Of a DNA stretch of 64,000 nt, positions 32,539 to 42,813 are shown piece after piece. The stretch is taken from positions 69,773,940 to 69,837,939 of the forward strand of contig CM036754.1 in assembly GCA_020796225.1 (NCBI GenBank), in the 5' to 3' direction. How positions within the stretch are numbered: the first letter of the stretch is position 1; every line of letters begins with the position of its first letter. The notes beneath the pieces are model-generated. The model was not told where the DNA came from and made no database searches. It saw only the letters and a list, made by a program, of their open reading frames with translations. Origin of the DNA: Arion vulgaris (taxonomy: Eukaryota > Mollusca > Gastropoda > Stylommatophora > Arionidae). Position numbers and translations under genes: made by a program.

Positions 32539-32860
32539 CTACTAACAAATGAAGATATTTCGAAACGAACAGACTGTGCATCCTTGGAGACCATCATTAA
32601 GAGACGAAGATGGAGGTGTTTTGGACAGATATGTCGTTTGCCAGAGGGGCACTGGCTAGAAAAGCTCTCAGATGGACAGCGGATGTTAAGAGAAGGCCTG
32701 GGCGTTCAAAGGAAACATGGAGAAGAACAGTGGAGAGATGAAGGAGTGTGACCTGACGTGGGAGACGGTTGGTAGAAAGGCAGCTGAACAGCAACAGTGG
32801 AAGTCTCTTGTGGAAGCCTTATGTGTTTATCGGGATACGAAGAGGATTTAGCTCAGGGGT
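32535..32860 (+). mobile_element. LINE 3'-end relic of another type
   Basis: Reads NRVLLTNEDISKRTDCASLE, TIIKRRRWRCFGQICRLPEG, then after frameshift ALRWTADVKRRPGRSKETW, ETVGRKAAEQQQWKSLVEAL. Starts immediately at the 3' tail of the preceding LINE. Confidence 0.82.
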
Positions 32861-32947
32861 AGAGCTTGGGGCTGACGATCCTCAAATGTAACAAAAGGAA
32901 CAGCTAAAGAAACAGACAAATTCAAACCGATCATGAATTTTCAGATG

Positions 32948-33208
32948 TCATAGTCTTCTTCTTCTTAAACGCTCCATGTCGACCACTTATTAACCACTCT
33001 GTGTGATTTGTATGTGATCTGAGCCTAAGAGCGATTGTACGTGTGCCAGTTATGCGCCTACAAGTAGGCCAGCACATCTGATTCCTGCGACACACTTTTT
33101 ATTTACTAGAGTAGCTTCGCTAGATTCCTACATCATTCGCCCTTACGACATGCCTTGTAGCTCGCAGTGGTACTATTTTTGCTTCCTTGCGGTCCCTGGC
33201 ACCACAGG
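32948..33208 (-). mobile_element. SINE-D copy
   Basis: Starts with (TTC) tail at 32951-32963, then GACCACTTATTAACCACTCT, ATCTGAGCCTAAGAGCGATT, ACGACATGCCTTGTAGCTCG and the head complement TGGCACCACAGGGCG. Confidence 0.9.
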
Positions 33209-33279
33209 GCGATAGATGTCATAATAAATGCACAAAATCGAATTGAGTGAGCATGTATTTGTTTCCTCTGTGTGCATCC

Positions 33280-33560
33280 TTGTGGTGCGATTATGACTGA
33301 TGGAAGTGCGATTATGACGATGGGGGCGATTATGACTGATGGTGCGATTATGATGATAGTGGGATTATGACTGATGGTTGCGATTATGACCGATGGTGGT
33401 GTGATTGAGATGGAAGTGTTAGACTGATGGTGCGATTAACTGATGGTGGTGCATTATGACCGATGGTGCGATTGACTGATGAAAGCATTATACGATGGTG
33501 GTGCGATAGACATGGAAGTGCGATTATGACTGATGGGGTGCATTATGACTGATGTCGATA
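33280..33560. repeat. ~21-bp degenerate tandem repeat
   Basis: Repeats of GCGATTATGACTGATGGTGG with many one- or two-base deletions, about 13 units. Confidence 0.9.
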
Positions 33561-34110
33561 GAAATGTCAACAAATGTTTAATGCAACAAAAGAATATTAA
33601 CAATCACAATGCTAAAACATGATATTTAAAAAACAAGCAAACAAACATCAGTTACCCTGTTTTATCATCCTTGGGAGATCTTGTTGCAGCGCCACATCAG
33701 AAGAAATGCGAACAATATTAATACTGGCACTGAACACTTCTAGATGATACAGTACCAAGGCTATGCTATCCTGCAGTGAGGTCCATGTGACACTCTTAGA
33801 CGATATAGAACCACGGCTATGCTATCCTGCTCTGAGGTCCATGTTTGTAAAAGTCTAGTGTAACTTAAGCTTATCCTGTTGCACTATTGAATATGTATTA
33901 CAGTATTTTGATCAAGTTCGAACGATCCTACCTTAACTGGGATACCTGTATCGTAATAAATGGGGTGCATTTATTAAAGTTTCCAGATAATAATTAAACT
34001 AGTCTATACTGCAGTAAATGATTCGAAATTAACTATATACATATATTAAAGTTTAAAGATCATGATAAAACTAATCTGTACCGCCGTAAGTGTATTGTAG
34101 GATTCGACAC
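33561..34110. other. Unassigned, with a two-copy duplication
   Basis: Two ~62-bp copies of GGCTATGCTATCCTGC and GAGGTCCATGT lie at 33745-33845. Nothing else recognised. Confidence 0.55.
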
Positions 34111-34116
34111 TAACTT

Positions 34117-34377
34117 TCGCCCGTGTAATGTCGAGGCCGGCAAGGGAACAAAGAATAGTACCACTGCGACCTACAAGGCATGTCGTAAGAGGCGACACAT
34201 GTAGGACCTAGGGAAGCTACCCTAGTAAATACAAAGCATCGCAGAAATCGGATGCGCTGGTCTTCCTGTAAGCGCATAACTGGCACAAAGTTCACTCGCT
34301 CTTAGGCTCGGATCACATACAAATCACAAATAGTGGTTAACAAGTAGTCGACATGGAACGTTCCAAAGAAGAAGAAG
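34117..34377 (+). mobile_element. SINE-D copy, near full length
   Basis: CCCGTGTAATGTCGAGGCCG head, AATAGTACCACTGCGACCTA, GGCATGTCGTAAGAGGCGAC, CTACCCTAGTAAATACAAAG, GCTCTTAGGCTCGGATCACA, ending GGAACGTTCCAAAGAAGAAG. Confidence 0.92.
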
Positions 34378-34789
34378 TGATGGAGCTCACTATCGTATAA
34401 GCTACAGACGCCCACTTACTCAGAAACTGTCATACACCGCGTTAATTGTATTGTAGGAGTCGACACTAACTTAAATATATGTATGGAACGATCTCACATA
34501 GTCAGAAATGGCGCATAGTTGAAACACTCTTAGGCGAAGATTATACAGCCCAAATATACGGTGAAAAATGAGCGTAAAAGAGCAATGAATACGCGAAGGA
34601 AGAGAAAGTGTGGGGGACTGACTGTCAGCGAAACAGACTCACACAATTTTGCGTAAGATAAAATCTGCGCTATTCCTGTATGGTACCATTAACAAGTAGG
34701 GGCCTAAGAACCGGGGTTTACGTACAGTCATTCTTGTCAAAGATCAATTATATATCACAATAACAATGATAAGAATAACAAACTAAATG
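34378..34789. other. Mostly unassigned
   Basis: A 35-bp fragment of the 60063-type SINE-B head (GAGCTCACTATCG, AGCTACAGACGCCCAC) lies at 34383-34418. The rest is unrecognised. Confidence 0.45.
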
Positions 34790-34945
34790 GTTTGGCCACA
34801 TAAGCTGATTACCAAAAGACAGGATTAAAACAATTCCCATGATTAAAAAGGCCGACCACGAAAAATGGGCATCAGAGATACAGAGACGACGAAAGACATT
34901 ATTTATGAAGCTCACATAAGGGCTGATTCTAGAAATCTCTTCTTA
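34790..34945 (+). mobile_element. LINE relic, C-terminal end
   Basis: Frame-shifted words WFGHISRLPKDRIKT and KGRPRKMGIRDTETTKDI, EAHIRADSRNLF, matching the copy at 62170-62445. Confidence 0.68.
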
Positions 34946-35057
34946 TCCTGACGCCGTGAGACAAAATATTATTGAGATAAGAAAAGAAAAACGAAAAAGA
35001 ATGAAATTGGTCGCAAAGAAGAAAAGAAGAAATAAAGGTATAAATATAAATCATGAT

Positions 35058-35257
35058 TTTTTTCCGATCCAGAAGCACTTGAGCTTCCCGCTCTTCGAGT
35101 CGGTGCCATGGACATCGTAACCCTTCGGTTGGTGCCACGAACACCGTGAATCTGGGGAATCTGTGGCTTTTCTGCCAGCCCGCGGAATTGAACCCGCACT
35201 CACAGAGGGCTAGTCACCCGCAGTCAACGCGCTACGAACACGCTGGGCAGGCGGGCT
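35058..35257 (-). mobile_element. SINE-A copy with 10-bp TSD
   Basis: Minus orientation. AAATCATGAT flanks at 35048-35057 and 35258-35267. Body intact except for short deletions near 35087. Confidence 0.94.
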
Positions 35258-35267
35258 AAAATCATGA

Positions 35268-35819
35268 TAAAACTAACCTATACTGCGGTAAATGTATGAT
35301 TAGACACTAACATACACGTATTACAGATATAAAAATGAATGTTATCCTGCTTAATGCTACACATATTAAAGATTCGATTACCACCTTATGGTTATCCTAT
35401 ACTGTCACACGTGTCCGTGAATATACCAAGATGAACATTTCATCAAATATTCTACACAACGAAAAGTAATATTCATAAATCATATCACGTTCTTTCTTAC
35501 CTGTAAACGTGGGCAATCTTCACTAAAATACACACACAAATCTATATCGAGCTTCACTGATGAACGAAAGAGTGGAGTGTTTGTATTGCATAAATAAGAA
35601 AAGAAAACATATTTCTTCTACAAGCTGTTGCCAATGAATTCAGAAATAGACAGGCGCAATAAATGCAGCAATTAACTTTATTTAGGTCATCAAATACACA
35701 ATAAAGTTCTTGAAGCGTTAAATAACTTCAGGTTCAACTTTTTAAACTTAGTGAATAATTTTCGATTTTTCCCGAATTCACGGTTAATACGGGTGTTAAA
35801 TGACCATAGTAATAGATAC
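35268..35819. other. Unassigned AT-rich stretch
   Basis: No gene or shared repeat recognised. Confidence 0.5.
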
Positions 35820-35845
35820 AGCTATTGTTAAATAGGTCGTATTAA

Positions 35846-35978
35846 CTCTTAGTGGACCAGAGCAAAAGCCATGTTTTTACAAGCCATTTTTTTTAGAATT
35901 AAAAACGCCCTTTAGTGTGGCTCCTGGTAAAAAGAGTCAACCCAAATCCACTTAGAGGGATGTTTGGTCCACAAAGAG
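35846..35978. mobile_element. piggyBac-type MITE, TTAA TSD
   Basis: 133 bp with inverted ends CTCTTAGTGGACCA and (complement) CTCTTTGTGGACCA, flanked by TTAA at 35842-35845 and 35979-35982. TTAA target and C(T/C)CTTT-like termini fit the piggyBac superfamily. No coding capacity. Confidence 0.75.
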
Positions 35979-36034
35979 TTAATGGACACAGCTATTGTTA
36001 AATGAACATATTAAGATACACTTTTTCTTCTTCA

Positions 36035-36350
36035 CCTTTCTAGTCCCAACGGAGTACAGGTCTTCAACAAACTTCTTCCAGGTCTTCCTTTCTCTTGCCA
36101 TCCCTTACAATTCATTCCATGTTTTACCTATCCTTTTAATATCAGTCTCTAGTTCTCTTCTCCACGTATGTCTAGGCCGTCCCCTGCTCCTCGCTCCCTG
36201 CGGGTTTAAATATTAGTGTCTGTCTTGCAATGCTTCCTGTTGGTCTTCTCAATGTTCCTATTCATGGTCAGCTTCTCTTTCTTGGTTCCTTCTCCACATG
36301 TATCTGCTTAGTTCTTTCTCTGAGTTCCTCGTTAGTAATCTTATCATACC
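36035..36350 (-). mobile_element. LINE 3'-end relic
   Basis: Minus strand holds ERKTWKKFVEDLYSVGTRK-like codons at the left end and RGRPRHTWRRELETDIKRIG in the middle: a C-terminal reverse-transcriptase segment with frameshifts. It is the uninterrupted relative of 3540-3875. Confidence 0.7.
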
Positions 36351-36428
36351 ATCTCTTAAGATGCACAGCTATTGTTAAATGACCATATTGAAAGACACAC
36401 TATTGTTAAATGACCATTTGAGACAAGC

Positions 36429-36590
36429 CAGTGGCGTTTCGTGATCATTTTTGTTGGTGGGGCCAGACACTTTTTCCGGATAAATCATGGTTTTTGGTGC
36501 TATATTTTAATTTATAAAATAATAAATACACGTTATACATTATTTTGGTGGGGCCCGGCCCAACTGGCCCTTAATGACGAGCCGCCACTG
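36429..36590 (-). mobile_element. hAT-1 MITE
   Basis: 162 bp reverse oriented, CAGTGGCGTTTCGTGATC ... ACGAGCCGCCACTG. Flanks AGACAAGC / GGTACAGC match poorly, so the TSD has decayed or one edge was rearranged. Confidence 0.9.
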
Positions 36591-36725
36591 GGTACAGCTA
36601 TTATTAAATGACCATATTGAATGACACATCTTCTGTTAAATGACCATATCGAAATACACAGCTATTGTTAACTGACACATTATAAAACACAGCAATTGTT
36701 AAATGTTAAAAGTAGATTTTAGAAG

Positions 36726-37099
36726 AAAATGTTAAAACTTTCTAATTTAATCAAAAAATGAACTAAAACTGAATATTTGTTTCGTACAAAAACATCGATG
36801 TTCATTAAAAAAATCATTGTAAACACAACACGCTGCTACAAAATTTTAGAATGATATTATTCAAAAACACCAACTCCTGTTCTGTTTATTTTACTACTTA
36901 ACTATGAATAGATTTAGATTAATCTTCCTTGTGTTACACGTCACGTTCTGTGACCTTCTGGCTAAACTCAATACAAGAACAATCTCTTTGAAATCCACAG
37001 CGACACAGACGGTAATTTACAAGTTTTACAACGCATTCAAACCAATTTCTATGCGTTGTATCTGTTAGTGTTTCTATTTTAACCTCGTTTCACGCCGCT
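36726..37099. other. Unassigned AT-rich stretch
   Basis: No feature recognised. Confidence 0.5.
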
Positions 37100-37265
37100 A
37101 ATCATCGATTTTTTTTTCAGTTTGGAATATCTTCATTGAACTCCGGACATGTCCATAGGTGCTCCTATCTCCTTCGCAATATCTCCAACAACGTCCAGCG
37201 ACTGACCGTACCAGTTCGATTTTGATTGATGAGCCAACTCACGTACCTGTTATGCTGATTTTTAT
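37100..37265 (+). mobile_element. SINE-G fragment
   Basis: GAACTCCGGACATGTCCATA, TCTCCAACAACGTCCAGCGA and CAGTTCGATTTTGATTGATG match the SINE-G middle. A second fragment of the same family lies at 37615-37690. Confidence 0.65.
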
Positions 37266-37433
37266 TTGTTCTGCTTTACTCATATATTCGTTCAACGTGG
37301 CAATTTTGTATGTTTCTTTTTGATTATCAATATCTTCATAATAGAATATATGTAAGCCGTAGTGGTGTAGTTGTTAGTGAGTTCGATTCTTAGCCGTTAC
37401 GGCTCTCAACTCAATACGGCACCAGGGTGTCTT

Positions 37434-37590
37434 TATGGGGTATCTGAGGCCAAGTGGTTAAAACTTTTGCATGTCATTCTGAAGGTTCTAGGTTCGAATC
37501 CGGATCGAGTCACATGTACATTTTATCATGATCTAGTATGATTGTTGCTGTAGAAAGGAAGTTTGTGCTTTGTGCAACACGTTCTCATAG
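37434..37590 (+). mobile_element. SINE-E 5' part with tRNA-like head
   Basis: TCTGAGGCCAAGTGGTTAAA (A box) and CTAGGTTCGAATCCGG (B box) followed by GTAGAAAGGAAGTTTGTGC, a decayed version of the family's TACGGAGTTCGTGC. The distance between boxes suggests a tRNA-Ser/Leu-like ancestor. No acceptor-stem pairing is visible, so it is not called as a tRNA. Confidence 0.7.
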
Positions 37591-37689
37591 ATTAATCAGT
37601 TATCAGTTATCAGTTATATGAGGACTATCATCATAGCACTCGGACATGTCCATAGGTGCTCGATCTCCGCCTCAGCAAATCCACTGCTA

Positions 37690-37800
37690 TGGAGGCGTAA
37701 ATCTTACCTGCCACGCATGTCGTAAGAGACGACTAAGGAGTTTTGGCTGAAATCGGATGCACATGTCCTAAACGATAGATTAATGCCGACAGGGACTGAT
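37690..37800 (+). mobile_element. SINE-C fragment
   Basis: TACCTGCCACGCATGTCGTA, AGAGACGACTAAGGAG, AATCGGATGCACATGTCCTA. Confidence 0.75.
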
Positions 37801-37969
37801 TCATATAGGGAAACCTGGTGAAAGGAAATCAACCATGTGCCTTTACATCTTAGATGTTTAGAGTACCAGGGAAAGCACTGACAAGTAAAGGAGACCGATG
37901 GGATGTTGACCACGTTACATATCGTATTCCGACGGTCAATGGAAAATACAAGCCTTAAACTGTATGCTC

Positions 37970-38175
37970 GCCCGCCTGCCCAGCGTGTTCGTAGCGCGTT
38001 AGATTACGGGTGACTACGGGTGAGTGCGGGTTCAATTCCGAGGGCTGGCAGAAAAGCCACATGTTCCCCAGATTCACGGTGTTCGTGGCACCGAACCGAA
38101 GGGTTACGATGTCCATGGCACCGAGCCGAAGAGCTGAAAGCTCAAGTGCTTCTGGATCGGGAAAACAAAAACAAA
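37970..38175 (+). mobile_element. SINE-A copy with 13-bp TSD
   Basis: GCCCGCCTGCCCAGCG head to CTTCTGGATCGGG and an A-rich tail. AAACTGTATGCTC flanks at 37957-37969 and 38176-38188. Confidence 0.95.
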
Positions 38176-38275
38176 AAACTGTATGCTCCAATATACTTCG
38201 GAGTATGAAATAAAAACTGTTTCTTTACTAACTTACTAATAGGAATGTCGATATTTCAACGTTTTAGATGTTTTA

Positions 38276-39195
38276 TACTTTAAATATGTGTTACCAAAGC
38301 CAAACATCGATGTTCTTAGATTCAATTAGAGCCACACTTTGTGTTACCAGAGCCAAACGTCGATATTCTTAGATTCAATTAGAGCCACACTTTGTGTTAC
38401 CAGAGCCAAACATCGATGTTCTTAGATTCAATTAGAGCCACACTTTGATTTACCAGAGCCAAACGTCGATGTTCTTAGATTCAATTAGAGCCATACTTTG
38501 TGTTACCAGAGCCAAACGTCGATGTTCTTAGATTCAATTAGAGCCATACTTTGTGTTACCAGAGCCAAACGTCGATGTTCTTAGATTCAATTAGAGCCAC
38601 ACTTTGTGTTAACAGAACCAAACGTCGATGTTCTTAGATTCAATTAGAGCCATACTTTGTTTACAGAGCCAAACTGCAATGCAGCGCATTTTTTTTTTTT
38701 TTTTTCTTAGATTCAATTAGAGCCATACTTTGTGTTACAGAGCCAAACGTCGATGTTCTTAGATTCAATTAGAGCCATACTTTGTGTTACCAAAGCCAAA
38801 CGTCGATGTTCTTAGATTCAATTAGAGCCATACTTTGTGTTACCAGAGCCAAACGTCGATGTTCTTAGATTCAAATAGAGCCATACTTTGTGTTACCAGA
38901 GCCAAACGTCGATGTTCTTAGTTAATTAGAGCCACCTTTGTGTTCAGAGCCAAACGTCGATTTTCTTAGATTCTCTCTCTTTGCCTTCCCATTTTTTTTT
39001 TTTTTCTTAGTTCAATTAGAGCCATACTTTGTGTTACAGAGCCAAACGTCGATGTTCTTAGATTCAATTAGAGCCATACTTTGTTACAAAGCCAAACGTC
39101 GATTTCTTGATTCAATTAGAGCCATACTTTGTGTTCAAGCCAAACGTCGATGTTCTTAGATTCAATTAGAGCCATACTTTGTGTTACCAGAGCCA
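38276..39195. repeat. 53-bp array grown from a LINE-vii segment
   Basis: About 17 units of TTTGTGTTACCAGAGCCAAA, CGTCGATGTTCTTAGATTC and AATTAGAGCCATAC. Two T-homopolymer interruptions (38686-38704, 38990-39006) fall inside. TACTTTGTGTTACCAGAGCC is LINE-vii sequence (55530-55550 complement), and the last unit runs directly into LINE-vii at 39185. The other ~28 bp of the unit is not found in LINE-vii. Confidence 0.93.
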
Positions 39196-39380
39196 AACAT
39201 GGGCAATGGCAAGCACAGTCAAAAAAAAACTACATGTAAAATGGCTGCTCTGCGAAAAGTTACCAACAACACCAGAAACGATAAAGTGACCAACATCAGC
39301 ATAAGAAAGAAAATTGTCACAGCACCATGCATGAATTACACTGAGAAACAAAGAAAAACGAGGTTTGGCCCTCGATAAGA
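39160..39380 (+). mobile_element. LINE-vii relic
   Basis: Plus strand reads LPEPNMGNGKHSQKK, MAALRKVTNNTRNDKVTNIS and IRKKIVTAPCMNYTEKQRK, collinear with the minus-strand copy 55380-55540. It ends abruptly at 39378. Confidence 0.82.
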
Positions 39381-39404
39381 TGCAACTGCACAGAGTTCTC
39401 AAAT

Positions 39405-39600
39405 TGAACACGTGACCTACGTTTTATCGTCCGTCTCCGATCGGACTAGGAAATCGATCTCACATACACTGGTGTCAGGGATGTCTCGAAATAAAATATT
39501 CAGATGGTTCTACAAGGGAGAGATCCTGGTACCTCTGGCACGCGAGACGAGCACCTAGCTTCTACGGCGTACGCCACAGAAACCTATGTGAAATATGATC
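39405..39600 (-). mobile_element. SINE-F 5' part
   Basis: Minus orientation: ACGTTTTATCGTCCGTCTCC, CGATCTCACATACACTG, and head complement CGAGACGAGCACCTAGCTTC, GGCGTACGCCACAGAAACC. Confidence 0.72.
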
Positions 39601-39711
39601 GTCATCGCGTTTGCTCTAAGACCGGTGCTTAAATAACTGAAGGTGCAGCATTAAGAGAATTTAAAACATAATTTCTGATCTTGAATAGTCTACACTGTGT
39701 ATGCTCATATG

Positions 39712-40235
39712 CAGGGGCGGCTCGTCATTAAGAGCCAGCGGGGCCCAGCCCCACCAATAATCGAAAGGAGGAATAACTTCCCGGAATAGTAAATACTAAA
39801 AAAGCCATGATTTTTCCTAAAATTTGTGTCTGGCCAGAGCCAACTATAAACTTATGGGCCTTCGGACTCAGATAAGAATTATGGGAAATCAGACCCCAAC
39901 TACACCACGTGACCTCGCATTCCAGTATTGGTGTATATAGACGAATTCATTTTAAAATCAACACAAAATGCTAAATCGAAGTTATATTATGCAACAAGTT
40001 AGTTTAACAATAAGGAATATCAATATTATGAATATTTTTCACCAATAAATAACCATAGATTCGCAGAATTGAGTAAAATTGCAGAAAAAGCTTGCAGTTT
40101 TCTATCAAACCTCTATATTTTCCGGCCCCCTTTTCTGATCTAGGTCAGGGAACACCGATTCAGTTGTCTGGCCTAGCTATCTAGAGTTGACTGTGATCTG
40201 GCCCGACCAAGAAAAATGACCACGAGCCGCCACTG
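39712..40235 (+). mobile_element. hAT-1 long member (524 bp), perfect TSD
   Basis: Ends CAGGGGCGGCTCGTCATT / CCACGAGCCGCCACTG. CTCATATG flanks at 39704-39711 and 40236-40243. It carries ~330 bp more than the short MITEs, containing GAATAACTTCCCGGAATAG, a TGGCC repeat and AT-rich DNA. No transposase frame is seen. Either a less-deleted derivative of the autonomous parent or a MITE with an inner insertion. Confidence 0.9.
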
Positions 40236-40417
40236 CTCATATGCATAGATTACCTGTTGCAGACAAGGTGTCTCAATGCAGGTGATTTAAATGCATGATC
40301 AAAAGAGTAAGGAAACAAGACTATTTAAAACAGACAGTGCATCAAATTCAGCAAGTCTACTAGACAAGACATCTGACAAACGCGATTTAGTCTTCACACA
40401 AGATTACAAACGTAGTC

Positions 40418-40675
40418 GCCAGAGTGGTTACAGGGGCCCAAATTTGGGGTGTAAAGAATAGAACCACTGTTACTGCCACGCATGTCGTAAGAGGCGACAG
40501 ATGAGGTTTGGCTGAAATCGGATGCATGTGTCCTAAACGTGTAGAAGTCTATGCATTTAGGGATCTACCAAACCAATGTGCAACGTATTACGTTCTTGGC
40601 AAAGATCAAACATATCACAAAGAGTGACTAAAATTAGTTGGAAAGAACGAACGCAAAGAAGAAGTAGAAGACAGA
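40418..40675 (+). mobile_element. SINE-C copy
   Basis: CGCCAGAGTGGTTACAGGGG head, CATGTCGTAAGAGGCGACAG core, CAAAGAAGAAGTAGAAG tail. Confidence 0.9.
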
Positions 40676-40745
40676 CGTAGTTTCATAGAAATGGAACAAA
40701 TCTATTAATGGAGATGCTCTTATTGTTCGCTGATATCCCATGAGG

Positions 40746-40909
40746 CAGGGGCGGCTCGTCATTAAGAGCCAGTGAGGCCGGCCCCATTAAAAACCGAAAG
40801 GGGGAATAACTTCCCGGAATAGACAAATTATAGTAAATACTCCAAAAACCAAGATTTTTCCGAAAATTTGTGTCTGGCTCCAGCAAAAAAATGATCACGA
40901 GCGCCACTG
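40746..40909 (+). mobile_element. hAT-1 MITE, long subtype
   Basis: 164 bp with GAATAACTTCCCGGAATAGA block. Flanks CCATGAGG / TCATGAGG agree at 7 of 8. One base is missing from the right TIR (GAGCGCCACTG). Confidence 0.93.
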
Positions 40910-41091
40910 TCATGAGGGATCAAGAAAGTGATAATTTGCATTCAATATCCTCTTTTCCAAGTAAAAACGACATATTGAAGGAAACCCAAACAAGTGTTCA
41001 TTATGCTATGGATTACAGAGACCCTGACGCACAGTTTAGTCTGTTTGCTTTAGAATCTTAATATAGATGAGACTGCAGTAAAACTATTTGA

Positions 41092-41335
41092 TTGACGAAA
41101 CACGTAATCACAAAATACTGTAGTTTTACAAATTACAAAAACAATGACAATATACAGCAAGATTTTCATTAGAAACGTTTGAATGTCTCCGTATGTTGTC
41201 GTCCATATTTTTTTTTAAATTCGTCATTGCTGTTTTGTTTGCTTGATAAAGGCCTTGGTCGAAACGTTGCTGTATATTGTCATTGTTTTTGTAATTTGTA
41301 AAACGACAGTACTTTGTAATACGTGTTTCGCTTTA
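41092..41335. mobile_element. P-repeats as an inverted pair
   Basis: Plus-oriented copy end 41096-41160 (CACGTAATCACAAAATACTG ... CAATATACAGCAA) is joined to a minus-oriented copy to 41332 (GTTGCTGTATATTGTCATTG, ACAGTACTTTGTAATACGTG). The ~65-bp arms can pair over their whole length. Confidence 0.85.
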
Positions 41336-41687
41336 GAATCTTAGAAAGAAGACAACTAAAACATCTTACTGGTTCACTTTTATAGAAGAAAATAACTTAG
41401 AGAACAAGTGGCTGTTTGGGAGACGGTCACGCATGCATATCAGATGAAATGAAAGAAACAGAGGAGAAATATTTTGGCCGTTTGTTGAGAATTCTGAAGA
41501 CATACGTGTAGATACGAAAAAGGGTTGTTGAAACTAATATTGATCCCCAACCTGTGGTACAGTTGGCAGATACGAAACCATCACTCACTATTCATTTACT
41601 TCGATGCTACCCCTGGTGTTCTTTAAACTAGTTTTCCTCTCTCTCTGGCTCTCCCTTCCGATCTATGTATTGTAAGCTAGGATAGTT
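41336..41687. other. Unassigned stretch
   Basis: No feature recognised. Confidence 0.5.
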
Positions 41688-41695
41688 GCAGTAGA

Positions 41696-42134
41696 CCTTA
41701 GATTCCCAAACTTTTTCAGCCCACCGCCCACTTTGCACAACATAAACTTTGTAACGCCCCTACACATTATAACAGTTAGTCAACGCCCACCTCCCACATA
41801 TATCTCATTGACATAGAAAATTGATATATATTTCTGTAATACATGGCCAATTTTCAAATGATTATATGCATGAAGTAGAAAATTGATGAAAAAATGGGTC
41901 GTATAAGACGGACATAAGATGAATTTAAATGCAGAATTCTTATTTTAAATTATTATTCAATCGCAAAATCACGAAAATAATTTATTTTAAAATATATATT
42001 ATTAATTTCTTCTTTAAGAAGCCACCGATCCATAATCACCTGAACACCACCCACATTCTTCTGAACCTGCTATCGCCCATCCAGAACGCTTCAGCGCCCA
42101 CAGGGGGGCGGTACCGCCCACTTTGGGAAACGCT
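41696..42134 (+). mobile_element. hAT-2 element with perfect 8-bp TSD
   Basis: 439 bp; CCTTAGATTCCCAAACTTTT ... CTTTGGGAAACGCT. GCAGTAGA flanks at 41688-41695 and 42135-42142, which fixes the family boundaries and class. Non-coding AT-rich interior. Confidence 0.93.
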
Positions 42135-42813
42135 GCAGTAGACTTAGGAACACATAAATAAAATCAAGCAAGCATATGACTTTACCCCATAGTTCCCATA
42201 TAACACCGGTATTGATAAACATTTACCGATCACAGAAAAAATGCAATCATCTGAGATTGGTTTGATATTGGCTTTTGCTGATGTCATCCTAACACGACTC
42301 GCTCGAAAAGGCAAGACATACAGAGGACATTACATGTCATATAGAATTGCATGTCATATCCTGAATGAGCTGAGAAGCAACATGTGACCTCACCCAGTCA
42401 ATCTGATAACTAAGCTATGGGGGAAACCTGACAGACCTGAAGCTGATTGCTCAGCTTGTGTTCTACTGTGAATTAAGCGCTTGACCAGAGATTGCTGACG
42501 AATTAGAAAATATAGTGTTAGTGTATAGTGTCATGGTCAATAATGAAAAAAATGACATCTTGTGGTTATCTTTAAACAATATTGTGCCCGCCTGCCCAGC
42601 GTGTTCGTAACGCTAGATTTTTAGGCGTCTTAACAATGGGGATAGCTGGTAGGTTACAGCATTTGCTTTGTGCTCTCTATCCTCTAGTAGGTCTTCCACT
42701 TAATCTTAGTTATACTAAAAAAAAAAAATTGCGTATCCTTTACATGACTTTACTGTGAATTAAGCGCTTGACCAGAGATTGCTGACGAATTAGAAAATAT
42801 AGTGTTAGTGTAT

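Larger units (their letters stand above)
35820..36725. repeat. ~30-bp array broken by three insertions
   Basis: Units of ACACAGCTATTGTTAAATGA plus CCATATTGAA occur at 35818-35840, 35985-36020, 36368-36425 and 36592-36715. Between them lie a TTAA-flanked MITE, a LINE end and a hAT-1 MITE. The array is therefore older than all three. Confidence 0.85.

Noticed and set aside
37434..37510. Functional tRNA gene
   Set aside because: A and B boxes are seen but no acceptor-stem pairing, and the sequence continues as SINE-E.
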